Below, one piece after another: positions 43,900 through 52,900 of a stretch of 64,000 nt of DNA. The notes beneath the pieces are model-generated. The model was not told the DNA's origin. It was given only the letters and a program-made list of their open reading frames with translations, and made no database searches. Location: the NCBI GenBank assembly GCA_945873145.1, contig CAMCBZ010000004.1, positions 44,799-108,798 of the forward strand. The letters run 5' to 3'. The stretch comes from an uncultured Prevotella sp. (lineage in GTDB: Bacteria > Bacteroidota > Bacteroidia > Bacteroidales > Bacteroidaceae). Each line of letters starts with the position of its first letter. The first letter of the stretch is position 1. The position numbers were made by a program, and so were the translations under genes.

Positions 43900-45708
43900 C
43901 TAACACTCATACATTTTGTCGATGACTGCCGCATAGTTCTTGTAGATGACAGGGCGACGCATTTTCAGCGTATTGGTCAATTCGCCCGATTCCATCGAGA
44001 AATGGTGCGGCAAGAGCGTGAAGCGCTTGATCTTCTCGTAGTTGGCCAAGCCTTGCTGCAACGTCTCGATGCGCTCCATCATCATGTCGTGGATTTCCTT
44101 GTTCTCACATAGGTCTTCACGGCGCTCGAACTTGATGTTATGTGTCCGCGCGTAATCCTCCAACAGGCGGAATTCCGGCACGATCAGTGCTGAGACGAAC
44201 TTACGCTGATCAGCGATGACCGCCACCTGGTCGATGAACTTATCCACGAGCAGCAGCGACTCGACCATCTGCGGGGCGATGTATTTGCCATTGCTGGTCT
44301 TGAAGAGATCCTTGATGCGCTCTTTAAGGAAGAGTTCTCCGTCGCGCAGATAGCCAGCGTCACCGGTATGGAAGAAGCCCTGCTCATCGAAAGCCTGCTT
44401 GTTGAGCTCGTCACGATGGTAGTATCCTTTGGTAATCGTCGGGCCTTTGAGCAGAATCTCGCTGTTCTCGCCGATCTTCACCTCTATGCCCTCAATAGGC
44501 CGGCCCACTGAGCCAATGGTGATCTTCTCACCGATATGGTCGCAAGAAACAGTAGCCAGACTCTCTGTCAGACCGTAGCCCACGATCATGTTGATGCCGA
44601 TGGAATGGATGAAATTTTCCACTTCGGGCGACACGTACGCGCCTGCCGTTGGGAAGATATTGGGATGTTCCAGTCCCATCACCTTGCGTACGAGGCTGAG
44701 CACCGACTTGTCGAGCACCTTATATTCCAAAGTGAGAGGCAGAGGCGGACGCTTGCCGTTGCAGATATAGTCCACATTATATTTCTTACCGACACTCAGC
44801 GCATGATAGAACAGTTTTTGCTGCCATGCGCTCGAGCGGTCCATCTTGTCCTTGACGGCCTGATAGACCTTTTCCCAAAAGCGCGGCACGCTTGACATAG
44901 ACGTCGGATGGGTCTCACGCATGCTTTCCTGAATCTCTTTGGGATAGGTGTTGACGATGAGCTGTGCACCCTCGGTCAAAGCCAGGTAAGCCCATCCGCG
45001 CTCAAAGATATGGGTAAAGGGCAGGAAATCGATGACGCGGTCGTTCTCCGTGACCGGCACACAGGCGTCGTTGGCTTTCAAGGCTGCCGCATACTGCCCG
45101 TAGCTGAGCATCACACCTTTGCTGTCGCCCGTGGTGCCACTGGTGTAGAGAATATTGCAGAGATCATCGTCGTTGGCCTGCTTGTAGAGTGCTTCCACTT
45201 CGGTCTGGCGGGGCAGATCCTCACCGAGCTTCAGGAAGTCTTCGAAGTAAAGGGCGTTGGGGTCATGCGAACTGATACGGACACTGTCGTCGTAGATGAT
45301 GATACGCTCCAGCGAAGGACACAGGGCAAACACGCGGTGAGCCTTGTTGTATTGCTCCTGCTCACCGACGAAGAGAAAACGCACCTGAGCGTCGTTGATG
45401 ATAAACTGAATCTGCTGTTCCGAGCTGGTGGCATAGATAGGGATAGAGCATGCCCGGATGCCGTACGCGCCAAAGTCGGTGTAGAGATACTGTACACAGT
45501 TTTGCGAGAACACAGCAATATTTTCCTGGGGCTTGATGCTCAAGTTCAGCATGGCATTGCTCACTTGCTTGACACGCAAAGAGAACTGTTTCCAGGAAAC
45601 AGTCTTCCATTTCAAGCTTCCAAACGTACGGAACGTCAGGGCACCCCGCGACCCGTACTTCTTTGCCTGTTCATGTATCAGCACAGACAGATGACTTCTA
45701 TTCTGCAT
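43900..45708 (-). CDS. Long-chain fatty acid-CoA ligase (AMP-forming)
   Basis: 602 residues from ATG 45708 (MQNRSHLSVLIHEQ). ANL-superfamily motifs: ATP-binding YTSGTTGDSKGVML (about 194-207), GYGLTESLATVS, and the hinge/catalytic FHTGDAGYLRDGELFLKERIKD. It activates fatty acids to acyl-CoA via acyl-AMP. A minus-strand TATCTTTG box lies 25 bp upstream. Confidence 0.9.
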   Translation of the reverse strand: MQNRSHLSVLIHEQAKKYGSRGALTFRTFGSLKWKTVSWKQFSLRVKQVSNAMLNLSIKPQENIAVFSQNCVQYLYTDFGAYGIRACSIPIYATSSEQQIQFIINDAQVRFLFVGEQEQYNKAHRVFALCPSLERIIIYDDSVRISSHDPNALYFEDFLKLGEDLPRQTEVEALYKQANDDDLCNILYTSGTTGDSKGVMLSYGQYAAALKANDACVPVTENDRVIDFLPFTHIFERGWAYLALTEGAQLIVNTYPKEIQESMRETHPTSMSSVPRFWEKVYQAVKDKMDRSSAWQQKLFYHALSVGKKYNVDYICNGKRPPLPLTLEYKVLDKSVLSLVRKVMGLEHPNIFPTAGAYVSPEVENFIHSIGINMIVGYGLTESLATVSCDHIGEKITIGSVGRPIEGIEVKIGENSEILLKGPTITKGYYHRDELNKQAFDEQGFFHTGDAGYLRDGELFLKERIKDLFKTSNGKYIAPQMVESLLLVDKFIDQVAVIADQRKFVSALIVPEFRLLEDYARTHNIKFERREDLCENKEIHDMMMERIETLQQGLANYEKIKRFTLLPHHFSMESGELTNTLKMRRPVIYKNYAAVIDKMYEC

Positions 45709-45732
45709 AGTACTACGTATTTTTTGTTGTTG

Positions 45733-45740
45733 CAAAGATA
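45733..45740 (-). promoter_or_regulatory. -7 box of the acyl-CoA ligase gene
   Basis: Minus-strand TATCTTTG, leader about 18-20 bases to ATG 45708. Divergent from the box at 45783. Confidence 0.55.
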
Positions 45741-45782
45741 AAGAATTCCTATTAAAAAGTGAAATGTTTAGGCAGTTTTTAT

Positions 45783-45790
45783 TAATTTTG
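45783..45790 (+). promoter_or_regulatory. -7 box of the M20 deacylase gene
   Basis: TAATTTTG on the + strand, leader about 22 bases to ATG 45819. Confidence 0.55.
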
Positions 45791-45818
45791 CCTACATAAC
45801 CATTTCTATTTCCGCAAC

Positions 45819-46904
45819 ATGAGACACCAAGACTATATCAACGACGCCGTGGAGCTGCTCTCCCGCCTCATCGCCACGCCGTCGGTCAGCCGCGACGAGA
45901 AAGAGGCCGCAGACGTGATGCAACATCAGATGAACACCTACGGGCTCGCCACACACCGCGAGGCCAACAACGTCTGGGCGATATGCCTGGACTATGACAG
46001 TGCCAAGCCTACAATTCTGCTCAACGCACATATCGACACGGTGAAACCGGCCATTTCGTGGGTTCGCGACCCTTTCAAGCCTACACACGAGGGCGATCTG
46101 CTCTACGGCTTAGGAAGCAATGACTGTGGCGGCGGTTTAGCCACGCTATTGCAGGTGTTTCGCTATATGACGCTGCGCACGCAGCCTTACAACCTCGTCT
46201 ACTTGGCTTCTGCCGAGGAAGAGGTGTCGGGAAAGGACGGTATCAGCCGTGTCTTGCCGCTGCTGCCCCATATCGACGTGGCCATCGTGGGTGAGCCGAC
46301 GGGCATGCAACCCGCCATCGCGGAGAAAGGACTGATGGTGCTCGATGTCGTCAGCCACGGCAAGAGTGGCCATGCGGCACGCAATGAGGGCATCAACGCG
46401 ATCTATAAGGCACTCGACGACATGCGATGGATTCGGGATTTTCGGTTTGAGAAGGTGAGTCCTTTCCTCGGTCCCACAAAGATGACGCTCACGGTGGTCC
46501 ATGCGGGTACGCAGCACAACGTCATCCCGGACGAATGCCGGATGCTCCTCGACGTGCGCACCAACGAATACTACACCAACGAGGAGGTCTACGACATCGT
46601 GCGCTCGCATGTCAAAAGCGATGTCCATGCCCATTCTTTCCGTCTGCATTCTTCGCGCATCGACCCTGAGCATCCACTTGTCAAGCGTTGTGTGTCGCTT
46701 GGCCTGCAGCCTTTCGGTTCGCCGACACTCAGTGATCAGGCACTGATGCCCTTCCCTTCACTGAAGCTCGGCCCCGGCGAGTCGTCGCGATCCCACAGTG
46801 CCGATGAATTCATCAAAATCAGCGAAATCGACCATGCCTTCACGACCTACCTGCAAGTGCTGGAAGGACTGGAGGAGAGTGTGCCGAGGTGGGAGGAGGA
46901 ATAA
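45819..46904 (+). CDS. argE: M20-family deacylase, acetyl/succinylornithine deacylase-like
   Basis: A 361-residue zinc peptidase-fold hydrolase. Metal/catalytic residues are visible: LNAHIDTVKP, GSNDCGGGLA, the SAEEEVSG glutamates and a C-terminal GPGESSRSHSADEFI histidine. The dimerisation domain is in the middle (GKSGHAARNEGINA). It matches ArgE/DapE-type enzymes. Given the acyl-ornithine pathway at 1-6135, removing the acyl group from N-acylcitrulline or N-acylornithine is the likely role; exact substrate unproven. Confidence 0.85.
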   Translation: MRHQDYINDAVELLSRLIATPSVSRDEKEAADVMQHQMNTYGLATHREANNVWAICLDYDSAKPTILLNAHIDTVKPAISWVRDPFKPTHEGDLLYGLGSNDCGGGLATLLQVFRYMTLRTQPYNLVYLASAEEEVSGKDGISRVLPLLPHIDVAIVGEPTGMQPAIAEKGLMVLDVVSHGKSGHAARNEGINAIYKALDDMRWIRDFRFEKVSPFLGPTKMTLTVVHAGTQHNVIPDECRMLLDVRTNEYYTNEEVYDIVRSHVKSDVHAHSFRLHSSRIDPEHPLVKRCVSLGLQPFGSPTLSDQALMPFPSLKLGPGESSRSHSADEFIKISEIDHAFTTYLQVLEGLEESVPRWEEE

Positions 46905-46963
46905 AGCGGGGGCTGTCCATTATCTCCGCATCGTTTACCAACAATCTACAAATCGAGAAGTCT

Positions 46964-47407
46964 ATGAGCTACACACAACTGATGTACCACATCGTTATCG
47001 GTACAAGAAGTCACAGGCCTGCTATAGACCAAAACTACGAACGGGAGCTATACAGTTATATTCTCTCGTTCACTAAAAACAAGAACAGCCACCTATATAG
47101 AGTAGGAGGCATGCCTAATCACGTCCATCTCTTAGTGGGTCTACCTTCCACACTGGCAGTTGCAGATTTCGTTCGTATGCTGAAAATCTCTACGAATAAC
47201 TTCATGAAGGAGCATCAGCCTGAGTTTCCGATGTTCGAAGGATGGCGCAGTGAATACTTTGCTGCTACCTGCTCGCTTCGTGAGAAAGATAAGATCATCG
47301 AATATATCAAGAACCAGAAAACGCATCATGCAAAGGTCTGTTTCAAGGATGAGCTCAAGCAACTACTGGAAGAGTATGGCATCACGTACAACGAAAATTA
47401 CCTATAA
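46964..47407 (+). CDS. Single-domain HUH (Y1) transposase, IS200/RAYT-like
   Basis: 147 residues from ATG 46964 (MSYTQLMYHIVIGTRSHRPA). It has the HUH motif in MPNHVHLLVGL and a C-terminal helix with the candidate catalytic tyrosine (IIEYIKNQKTHH). It starts 59 bp after the argE-like stop. The neighbouring 305-bp palindrome, rather than the short terminal hairpins of classical IS200, makes a REP-associated transposase (RAYT) role attractive. TnpB is absent. Confidence 0.85.
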   Translation: MSYTQLMYHIVIGTRSHRPAIDQNYERELYSYILSFTKNKNSHLYRVGGMPNHVHLLVGLPSTLAVADFVRMLKISTNNFMKEHQPEFPMFEGWRSEYFAATCSLREKDKIIEYIKNQKTHHAKVCFKDELKQLLEEYGITYNENYL

Positions 47408-47468
47408 CCAAGCTTTAAAGTGCAGAGCTACTTTCAACTAGGAAGGAGAGAGCGCCTGAATGGCTCAT

Positions 47469-47773
47469 GTCCCTGAAAGGGACACACCTTGAATAACCCC
47501 AAGTCGTCGAGCAAGTAAGGGTCGAAGCGAAGCGTAGATCCTTACTTGCAAGCGACTTGGGGTTGGACAGTTGAGAGTGTTATGACCTCGAAGAGGTCTC
47601 ACGTGGAAGTAGCGTAAAGGGCAGAATGTAAGCTACTTCATACACCCACGTGAGTCCTCTTCGAGGACATAAACAGAGCACCGACCTACCCCAGGTCGCT
47701 CACTTTTGTGAGGCTTCGCCATCACAAAAGCTCGACGACCTGGGGTCAATCATAGTGTGTCCCTTTCAGGGAC
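47469..47773. repeat. 305-bp nested palindrome: two inverted copies of a multi-hairpin element
   Basis: Four short hairpins, GTCCCTGAAAGGGAC (47469-47483), GACCTCGAAGAGGTC (47584-47598), GTCCTCTTCGAGGAC (47654-47668) and GTCCCTTTCAGGGAC (47759-47773), alternate with long hairpins at 47495-47564 (12-bp stem), 47599-47653 and 47689-47745 (10-bp stem). The right half is the reverse complement of the left half with substitutions, and in the stems the substitutions occur on both sides so pairing is kept. It lies 62 bp after the HUH transposase gene. Confidence 0.9.
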
Positions 47774-47952
47774 ATTATACGCTGAGAGCTTCATCACCCG
47801 CTCTTATGGAGTAACAACCATTTTATCCGACAAAAACACGTCCGCGAGAAGTTGCAATCTAGAGAAGTGGAAAACGAAGAAAGAAGGATGAAAGTGCAGT
47901 TTCACCGATTTTTTATGGTCAAAACGCTGAGATGATGCTAAGAGAAAGGTAC

Positions 47953-47991
47953 TTTGACGAGAAATTCTCTAGAGAATTTTTCATCAAACCA
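47953..47991. repeat. Perfect 18-bp palindrome in an AT-rich spacer
   Basis: AAATTCTCTAGAGAATTT at 47962-47979, extended imperfectly by TTTGA (47953) and TCAAA (47991). The surrounding spacer 47774-48240 is AT-rich and holds no gene or RNA I can support. It could be an operator or the remnant of an element. Confidence 0.5.
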
Positions 47992-48251
47992 CCGTTTTCA
48001 TTCTATCAAAATACCTTTTTGACCGCCAAAAACAGGCTTTTTGACGAAGTTAAAGGCCTAATTTGATAAGTGCAAAAGCGTAATTTCAAAGAAAAAGTCC
48101 ACAAGTCACTAATATACAAACAGTTATAAAACACCCTCTATTTTGGGCTTCTTTTCGACCAACACCCACGTTGTTTCTGAAAATCGTCGAAAAAACGGCC
48201 GAAAAATGTCAGTTTTCACAACAATGCACTAAAAGCATCTATAGCAACACA

Positions 48252-48312
48252 AATAGGCAGATGCAGTAACGAACGCATCGTAAAGCATGCTCCACTACCG
48301 CATCTGCCTATT
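48252..48312 (-). terminator. Long-loop stem after the EnvC-like gene
   Basis: A 13-bp perfect stem, AATAGGCAGATGC (48252-48264) with GCATCTGCCTATT (48300-48312), loop of 35 bases, about 70 bp after the stop. There is no strong T-run, so termination is likely but not certain. Confidence 0.5.
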
Positions 48313-48379
48313 CTGTTATTATATCTGTTTACTCTGTTACTCTGTCTTTAAAAAGAAGTCGCTCCTTCTGTTTACTATG

Positions 48380-50179
48380 TCATCTGCCGAGCCAGGCCTC
48401 AGGATTGAGCTTTGCCCTCTCCTTACGCAACTGGAACTGCAGGATATGATCAGGGCCGACGGTGCCGAGGATCTGACGTGTATGCACCTTCTGTCCGCGG
48501 CTGACGCTGACCGATCTCAGGTTGCAGTAGACCGAGATATAGGCTCCGTGACGCACCATCACCACCATGCTGCCGCCATAGCCAATGACTGCGCTGACCT
48601 CTCCATCGTAGACACAGCGAGCCTGCGCGCCGGGACCACCCATGATGTTGATACCTTTGTTGTCGAGCGTCACGCCCTTCAGTCCTTCGACATTGTACTG
48701 TCCGAAGTGGCTCACGATGCGATAGTTGCCTGTGATCGGCATTGGCAGTCGTCCACGGTTAGCCTCGAAGCCATTGTTCATCATGCGGTCGACGGTAGAG
48801 AACTGCTGCGCCTCCTGATTCTGCTGTTGCACCTGCTTGATCTCCTGCTGAGCGCGCCGGGCATCGACCTGCTGTTTCAGCTCAGCAGCACGGCGCATCG
48901 ACTCCGCCTCACGGGCAGCCTGCTCAGCAGCCGCCTTACGTGCCTCTGCCTCGCGCTCGGCTGCCTCACGGGCTGCAAGCTCACGCGCAGCAGCCTGCTG
49001 AGCCGCACGCTCACTGGCCAACGCCTTGGCGGCAGCCTCCTGACGGGCCTTTGCCGCGGCAGCCTCACGGGCGCGCTGGGCAGCCGCCTCGGCCAAGGCT
49101 GCCTGACGGGCCTGCTCCTTGAGCTGAGCCTCACGCTGACGGGCCTCAGCTATGCGGCGCGCATTCTCGCGCGCAGCGGCTTCGGCAGCCGCCTTCTTCT
49201 GTGCCAACAGAGCCGCACGCTGTTTGGCAGCAGCGGCGGCAGCGGCTTTGCGCTTCGCCTCAGCGGCAGCACGCGCACGCACCTTCTGCACCTCTATCTC
49301 CACAAGTTGGTCGATCTTGGCGTTGAGAGCAGCATCTTTCTTATGCTGTTCAGCGATGACGGTCTGTATCGTCTTCTGCTGTTGCTGCAAGCTGGCCACC
49401 ACCTGCTGCTGTTCAGCCTTGTTGCCTTCGAGCTTCAGCTTCTCCTGCTGTCCCTTATATAATAAGGTGTTCTTCTGTCCTTTGACGTGTTGCAACTGAT
49501 GATGCTTGGCGTTGACCTGTCCCTGCTTGGCACGGACGGCCTCGCCCTGCGCCCTTTGGTACTGAGCATACTCGCGCACGAAGCGCAGGCGGCGGTACAT
49601 CTGATAGAAGTTCTTCGCCGAGAAGATAAACATCAGACGGTCCTGCACCGAGCGGTGGCGCGCCATATAGCGCATCGACTTAATGTATTTCTGCTGTCGG
49701 TCACGCAGCTGTTGCTCCAAGGTCTTCAGCTGCGAGTTGAGAATACCGATGTTTCCCTCGATATGATGAATGTCCTTTTGAATGCCCTCGATGTTGTGCT
49801 GACGCTGATCGATTTCCCCGTTGATGACCATCAAGTGCTGCAGGCGCGCAGCGACATCGGCTTTGTTTTTCTTCAAAGCAGCTTCCTGCTCCCGGATCTT
49901 CTTCTGTATGGCAGCGCGCTGGTTCTGCAGTCCGCGGATAGAAGCGTTGGTATAGACCGTCGCATTGCGGTTTCTTGCGTTGGAACGGCCGCTTTTTCGT
50001 CCATTTCTCCGGCCGTTGGTGTTTGTGACTTTCGTGTTTCTCGACACAGCCACCGTCTTCCGGCGCGAAGTCTGCTCGGTGCGGCTGGTCTTCCGCGCCG
50101 TAGTGGTCTTGCGTCGGTTTTGCGCATTCAGGGTGAGCACGAGGCTCACCGTAATCATTAAGGTAACTATTCGTCTCAT
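48380..50179 (-). CDS. EnvC-like murein hydrolase activator with degenerate LytM domain
   Basis: 599 residues: signal peptide (to about 19), Arg/Thr/Asn-rich linker, a coiled coil (~80-290), a very Ala/Arg/Glu/Gln-rich helical stretch (~295-455) and a C-terminal LytM/M23 fold (RIVSHFGQYNVEGLKG... VVMVRHGAYISVYCNL). The usual zinc-binding HxH near the C-terminus is replaced (HILQFQLRKE, Gln for His), so it should activate amidases rather than cut peptidoglycan itself. The start abuts the upstream stop (TAAATG). Confidence 0.85.
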   Translation of the reverse strand: MRRIVTLMITVSLVLTLNAQNRRKTTTARKTSRTEQTSRRKTVAVSRNTKVTNTNGRRNGRKSGRSNARNRNATVYTNASIRGLQNQRAAIQKKIREQEAALKKNKADVAARLQHLMVINGEIDQRQHNIEGIQKDIHHIEGNIGILNSQLKTLEQQLRDRQQKYIKSMRYMARHRSVQDRLMFIFSAKNFYQMYRRLRFVREYAQYQRAQGEAVRAKQGQVNAKHHQLQHVKGQKNTLLYKGQQEKLKLEGNKAEQQQVVASLQQQQKTIQTVIAEQHKKDAALNAKIDQLVEIEVQKVRARAAAEAKRKAAAAAAAKQRAALLAQKKAAAEAAARENARRIAEARQREAQLKEQARQAALAEAAAQRAREAAAAKARQEAAAKALASERAAQQAAARELAAREAAEREAEARKAAAEQAAREAESMRRAAELKQQVDARRAQQEIKQVQQQNQEAQQFSTVDRMMNNGFEANRGRLPMPITGNYRIVSHFGQYNVEGLKGVTLDNKGINIMGGPGAQARCVYDGEVSAVIGYGGSMVVMVRHGAYISVYCNLRSVSVSRGQKVHTRQILGTVGPDHILQFQLRKERAKLNPEAWLGR

Positions 50180-51079
50180 TTACATGCTGAGTATTTTACC
50201 AAAAACATCCTTTACGTCCATCTGTTTATAGCGGTCAGACACCGTCGACTGCTCTTCCCAGTCGCTGTCGGTCTTGAGCTTTCCCAGCTCCAGTCTGACG
50301 GTGCACTTCTGTGCTTTCTTCGTTGCCGTGGTGGTGAAAGAGAAAGACTGTGTGGCCGGGAACATCTTGTTGCCAAGCGCCTTGAAGTCGGAATAGAGCC
50401 ACACCAACGAAGAATTGCCGTGAGCAGCGCTCTTGTAGTTGACATCAGTCTGCAAGATACGGGCACTGGCCGTGTCAGCTTTCCAAGTAAAGCTCATGTT
50501 GCCGTTATACAATGTGATGGGTCTTAAACTGCCTATTTCATCGGTTTTCACCGTATATCTCGACAGGTCGCCCTCGCCTACTTTCTGTGTGCCCGGAAGG
50601 AAAAGCTGATTCCAGAACAAAGCCTGAAGGGAATAGAAGTTCAAGCCATTGTCGCGGAGAAAGTTCAACTGATTGTAGTCGCCCTTGATATATTCTTTGT
50701 GCATCCGGTCGATGACCAGCACATAGTCGGGTGTAAACTCCAGACGTCCCACCTCACTGCCCAAAAGCGGGATGAAGAGCTGCAAGCGGATGACCTTGTC
50801 GCGGCGCATGTGAAGGGAGCCCGGCACGGTGATTTCCTTGTCGCCCATCGTTGCGGTAAACGACATAGAGCTGACAATGTTTTGGGCATAGACCTTTTGG
50901 TCACTGACACGCTGCACGAATGCCAGTTGCTGGAGATGGTCGGCTTTGGCAGCCTTGGACGTCTCCTTGGCGGCTGCGGGCAAGGTCACCGTATCCTTGA
51001 CAGCCGCCTTTTGTGCGCCACAGGACGTGAACGCCATCAGGCCGACAAGGAGCGTGAGAATGGTATGAGTCTTTTTCAT
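50180..51079 (-). CDS. DUF4292-like lipoprotein
   Basis: A 299-residue lipoprotein (lipobox FTSC, Cys20). The body is a beta-rich fold with VSSMSFTATMGDKEITVPGS, RRDKVIRLQLFIPLLGSEVG and a DYVLVIDRMHKEYIKG segment, resembling DUF4292 and, loosely, LolA/LolB-type lipid-binding proteins. It lies between the TPR gene (5 bp gap) and the EnvC-like gene (abutting). A cell-envelope role is inferred from this grouping. Confidence 0.8.
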   Translation of the reverse strand: MKKTHTILTLLVGLMAFTSCGAQKAAVKDTVTLPAAAKETSKAAKADHLQQLAFVQRVSDQKVYAQNIVSSMSFTATMGDKEITVPGSLHMRRDKVIRLQLFIPLLGSEVGRLEFTPDYVLVIDRMHKEYIKGDYNQLNFLRDNGLNFYSLQALFWNQLFLPGTQKVGEGDLSRYTVKTDEIGSLRPITLYNGNMSFTWKADTASARILQTDVNYKSAAHGNSSLVWLYSDFKALGNKMFPATQSFSFTTTATKKAQKCTVRLELGKLKTDSDWEEQSTVSDRYKQMDVKDVFGKILSM

Positions 51080-51084
51080 CGTTT

Positions 51085-52890
51085 TTATCTTCTGTTTTTT
51101 CGTTTATTATTTTGTTTTTCCCCCATTCCACCGGCGATTTTTTGTCTCAGCGCGGCGGCATTGCTGCTACCCGCCTTCACGGCCTGCGTCCAATAGTCCA
51201 GCGCCTGCTCACGCAGTCCAGCGGCATAGTAGATGTCTCCGGCGTGCTCCAACAGGTCTGCACGCATGGCCGAGTCAGAGAGATTGGCCAAAGCCTGGTC
51301 GATATAGAGCTTGGCTTCGGTATATCGTTCCTCCTTATATAATATCCAGGCATAGGTGTCGAGATAGGTCGAATTCTTCGGTTCGGCCTTAATCGTCTTG
51401 GCACTCATCTCTTCGGCCTTCTTGAGATCTTTGCCATCAACGCTCAAGAAGTAAGCATAGTTGTTGAGTGTCATCACCTGGTCGGGCTTCCATTGCAGGC
51501 AACTGTCAAACGCTGCGTAAGCTTTGTCATTCTGTCCCTTGTTGTGATAGATCTCTCCCATGATGGCATAGAAGTCGCTTACAATGTCGGGATTGCTCTT
51601 AGAGTTGATGACCGAAGTGCCGCGCTGGAAGGCATCCAAGGCGCCATCGTCGTCTTTCTGATAGTAGCGTGCCAGTCCCGTGAAGTAATAAAACGCCATT
51701 TCATCGGGATTATAGAGCATACCCGGCTCGCTGAGCGCAGCTATCTCTTTCCAGTTTTGTTTCGACCAATTGTTTTGGATGAGCTGGAAACGGGCGCTGC
51801 CGTTGTCGGGCGCAAGCTTCAAGAGATAGACGAGCGCGCTGTCGGTCATCGCCACCGGCATCTTTTTGAGTGTGTAGTACGCCACGCGCATCTCAGCCAC
51901 ATCGGTGTCACGGGGCATCACCTCCTGCATACGGTCGAGCAGTCTCACCACGCCGAGCGAGTCGCCCTTGGCGTCGCACTCCTGCACAGCCTGCTTGAGA
52001 AACATGGCGCGCGTCTGTGCCGGTGTGTTCTTGCCCAAGAGCACCTCTGTCATCATCCGGTGAGCCAGCGAATCCTGACCCGTGGCGCGATAATAGTCAT
52101 ACAAGGAACTTTGGGCATAGACATTGGCAGGATCGGCTTTCAGCACTTGGGTGAGAAGTTTGTAAGCCTCTGTGCCACGCTTGTTCTGCATGAGCCAGTT
52201 GCCCAACATCACGGTGAAACTGGGATCATTGGGGTGGCTGTCGGCCAGTCCTTTCAGTGTTTTATAGGCCATTTTCTTGTCGCCCATCATCTCGTAGACG
52301 CTCATCTTGCCCAGCGTGAACGCGTCGTTGGGACCCTCGATCTGCTCAAGTCGCCGGATGGTGTTGAGCATCATCGGATAGTTCTGCTGTTGCTTATAGA
52401 GCTGGACGAGGATGTTCAGCACATCGCTGCGGTCGCGGTTGGCGGCAAAGAAGCGCTCGTAGGACTGGATAGCCTGGGCGTAGTTGCCGGTGCCGATGTA
52501 GAACTGGGCCAGCCGCTCTTGGTAGGTATCGTTCTCCGGGCTGAGCATTGTGGCCTTTTCGAGGCATTTCATCGCCAGTGTGTCTTGCTTGAGCTGGGAG
52601 AGATACATGGCTTTGAAGTACCATGCGTCAGCTGCGTTGGGATTGATATCAAGGCTATGGTTGAGCAAGTCAAAGGCTGCATCATAGTGCCCTGCCTCCT
52701 GCTGGCGAATCGCCTCCAGGAAGAAGAAGTCGTACCGACGGCTGTCGTTATAGCTCAACGGTGGCAGTGCGACAGTCGTCCCGGCCGCTGCTTTCTTGGC
52801 AGTGGGGTGCTTGCGGTCCTTGGCAGCAAGCAAGCCCGGCACGAGCAACAGACTGAGCAGACTGAAAAGAAAGATGCGAAGTTGCTTCAT
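51085..52890 (-). CDS. Tetratricopeptide-repeat protein, exported
   Basis: 601 residues with a signal peptide (to about 23) and a chain of TPR motifs throughout (ADAWYFKAMYLSQLKQDTLAMKC, AQFYIGTGNYAQAIQSYERF, NNYAYFLSVDGKDLKKAEEM, TYAWILYKEERYTEAKLYID). A periplasmic scaffold is likely. In operon with dut (10 bp upstream), DUF4292-like and EnvC-like genes. Confidence 0.88.
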   Translation of the reverse strand: MKQLRIFLFSLLSLLLVPGLLAAKDRKHPTAKKAAAGTTVALPPLSYNDSRRYDFFFLEAIRQQEAGHYDAAFDLLNHSLDINPNAADAWYFKAMYLSQLKQDTLAMKCLEKATMLSPENDTYQERLAQFYIGTGNYAQAIQSYERFFAANRDRSDVLNILVQLYKQQQNYPMMLNTIRRLEQIEGPNDAFTLGKMSVYEMMGDKKMAYKTLKGLADSHPNDPSFTVMLGNWLMQNKRGTEAYKLLTQVLKADPANVYAQSSLYDYYRATGQDSLAHRMMTEVLLGKNTPAQTRAMFLKQAVQECDAKGDSLGVVRLLDRMQEVMPRDTDVAEMRVAYYTLKKMPVAMTDSALVYLLKLAPDNGSARFQLIQNNWSKQNWKEIAALSEPGMLYNPDEMAFYYFTGLARYYQKDDDGALDAFQRGTSVINSKSNPDIVSDFYAIMGEIYHNKGQNDKAYAAFDSCLQWKPDQVMTLNNYAYFLSVDGKDLKKAEEMSAKTIKAEPKNSTYLDTYAWILYKEERYTEAKLYIDQALANLSDSAMRADLLEHAGDIYYAAGLREQALDYWTQAVKAGSSNAAALRQKIAGGMGEKQNNKRKNRR

Positions 52891-52900
52891 GTTCTTTGCG

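Noticed and set aside
47469..47773. CRISPR array or rho-independent terminators
   Set aside because: The hairpins differ from each other and are arranged as mirror images, not as equal repeats with unique spacers; the T-runs needed for terminators are absent.
47774..48240. tRNA or structured RNA in the spacer after the palindrome
   Set aside because: No cloverleaf, CCA end or conserved core was visible; only the 18-bp palindrome stands out.
48287..49462. 391-codon + strand frame over the EnvC-like gene
   Set aside because: Leu/Ser/Arg low-complexity product is the antisense of the Ala-rich helix; no promoter.
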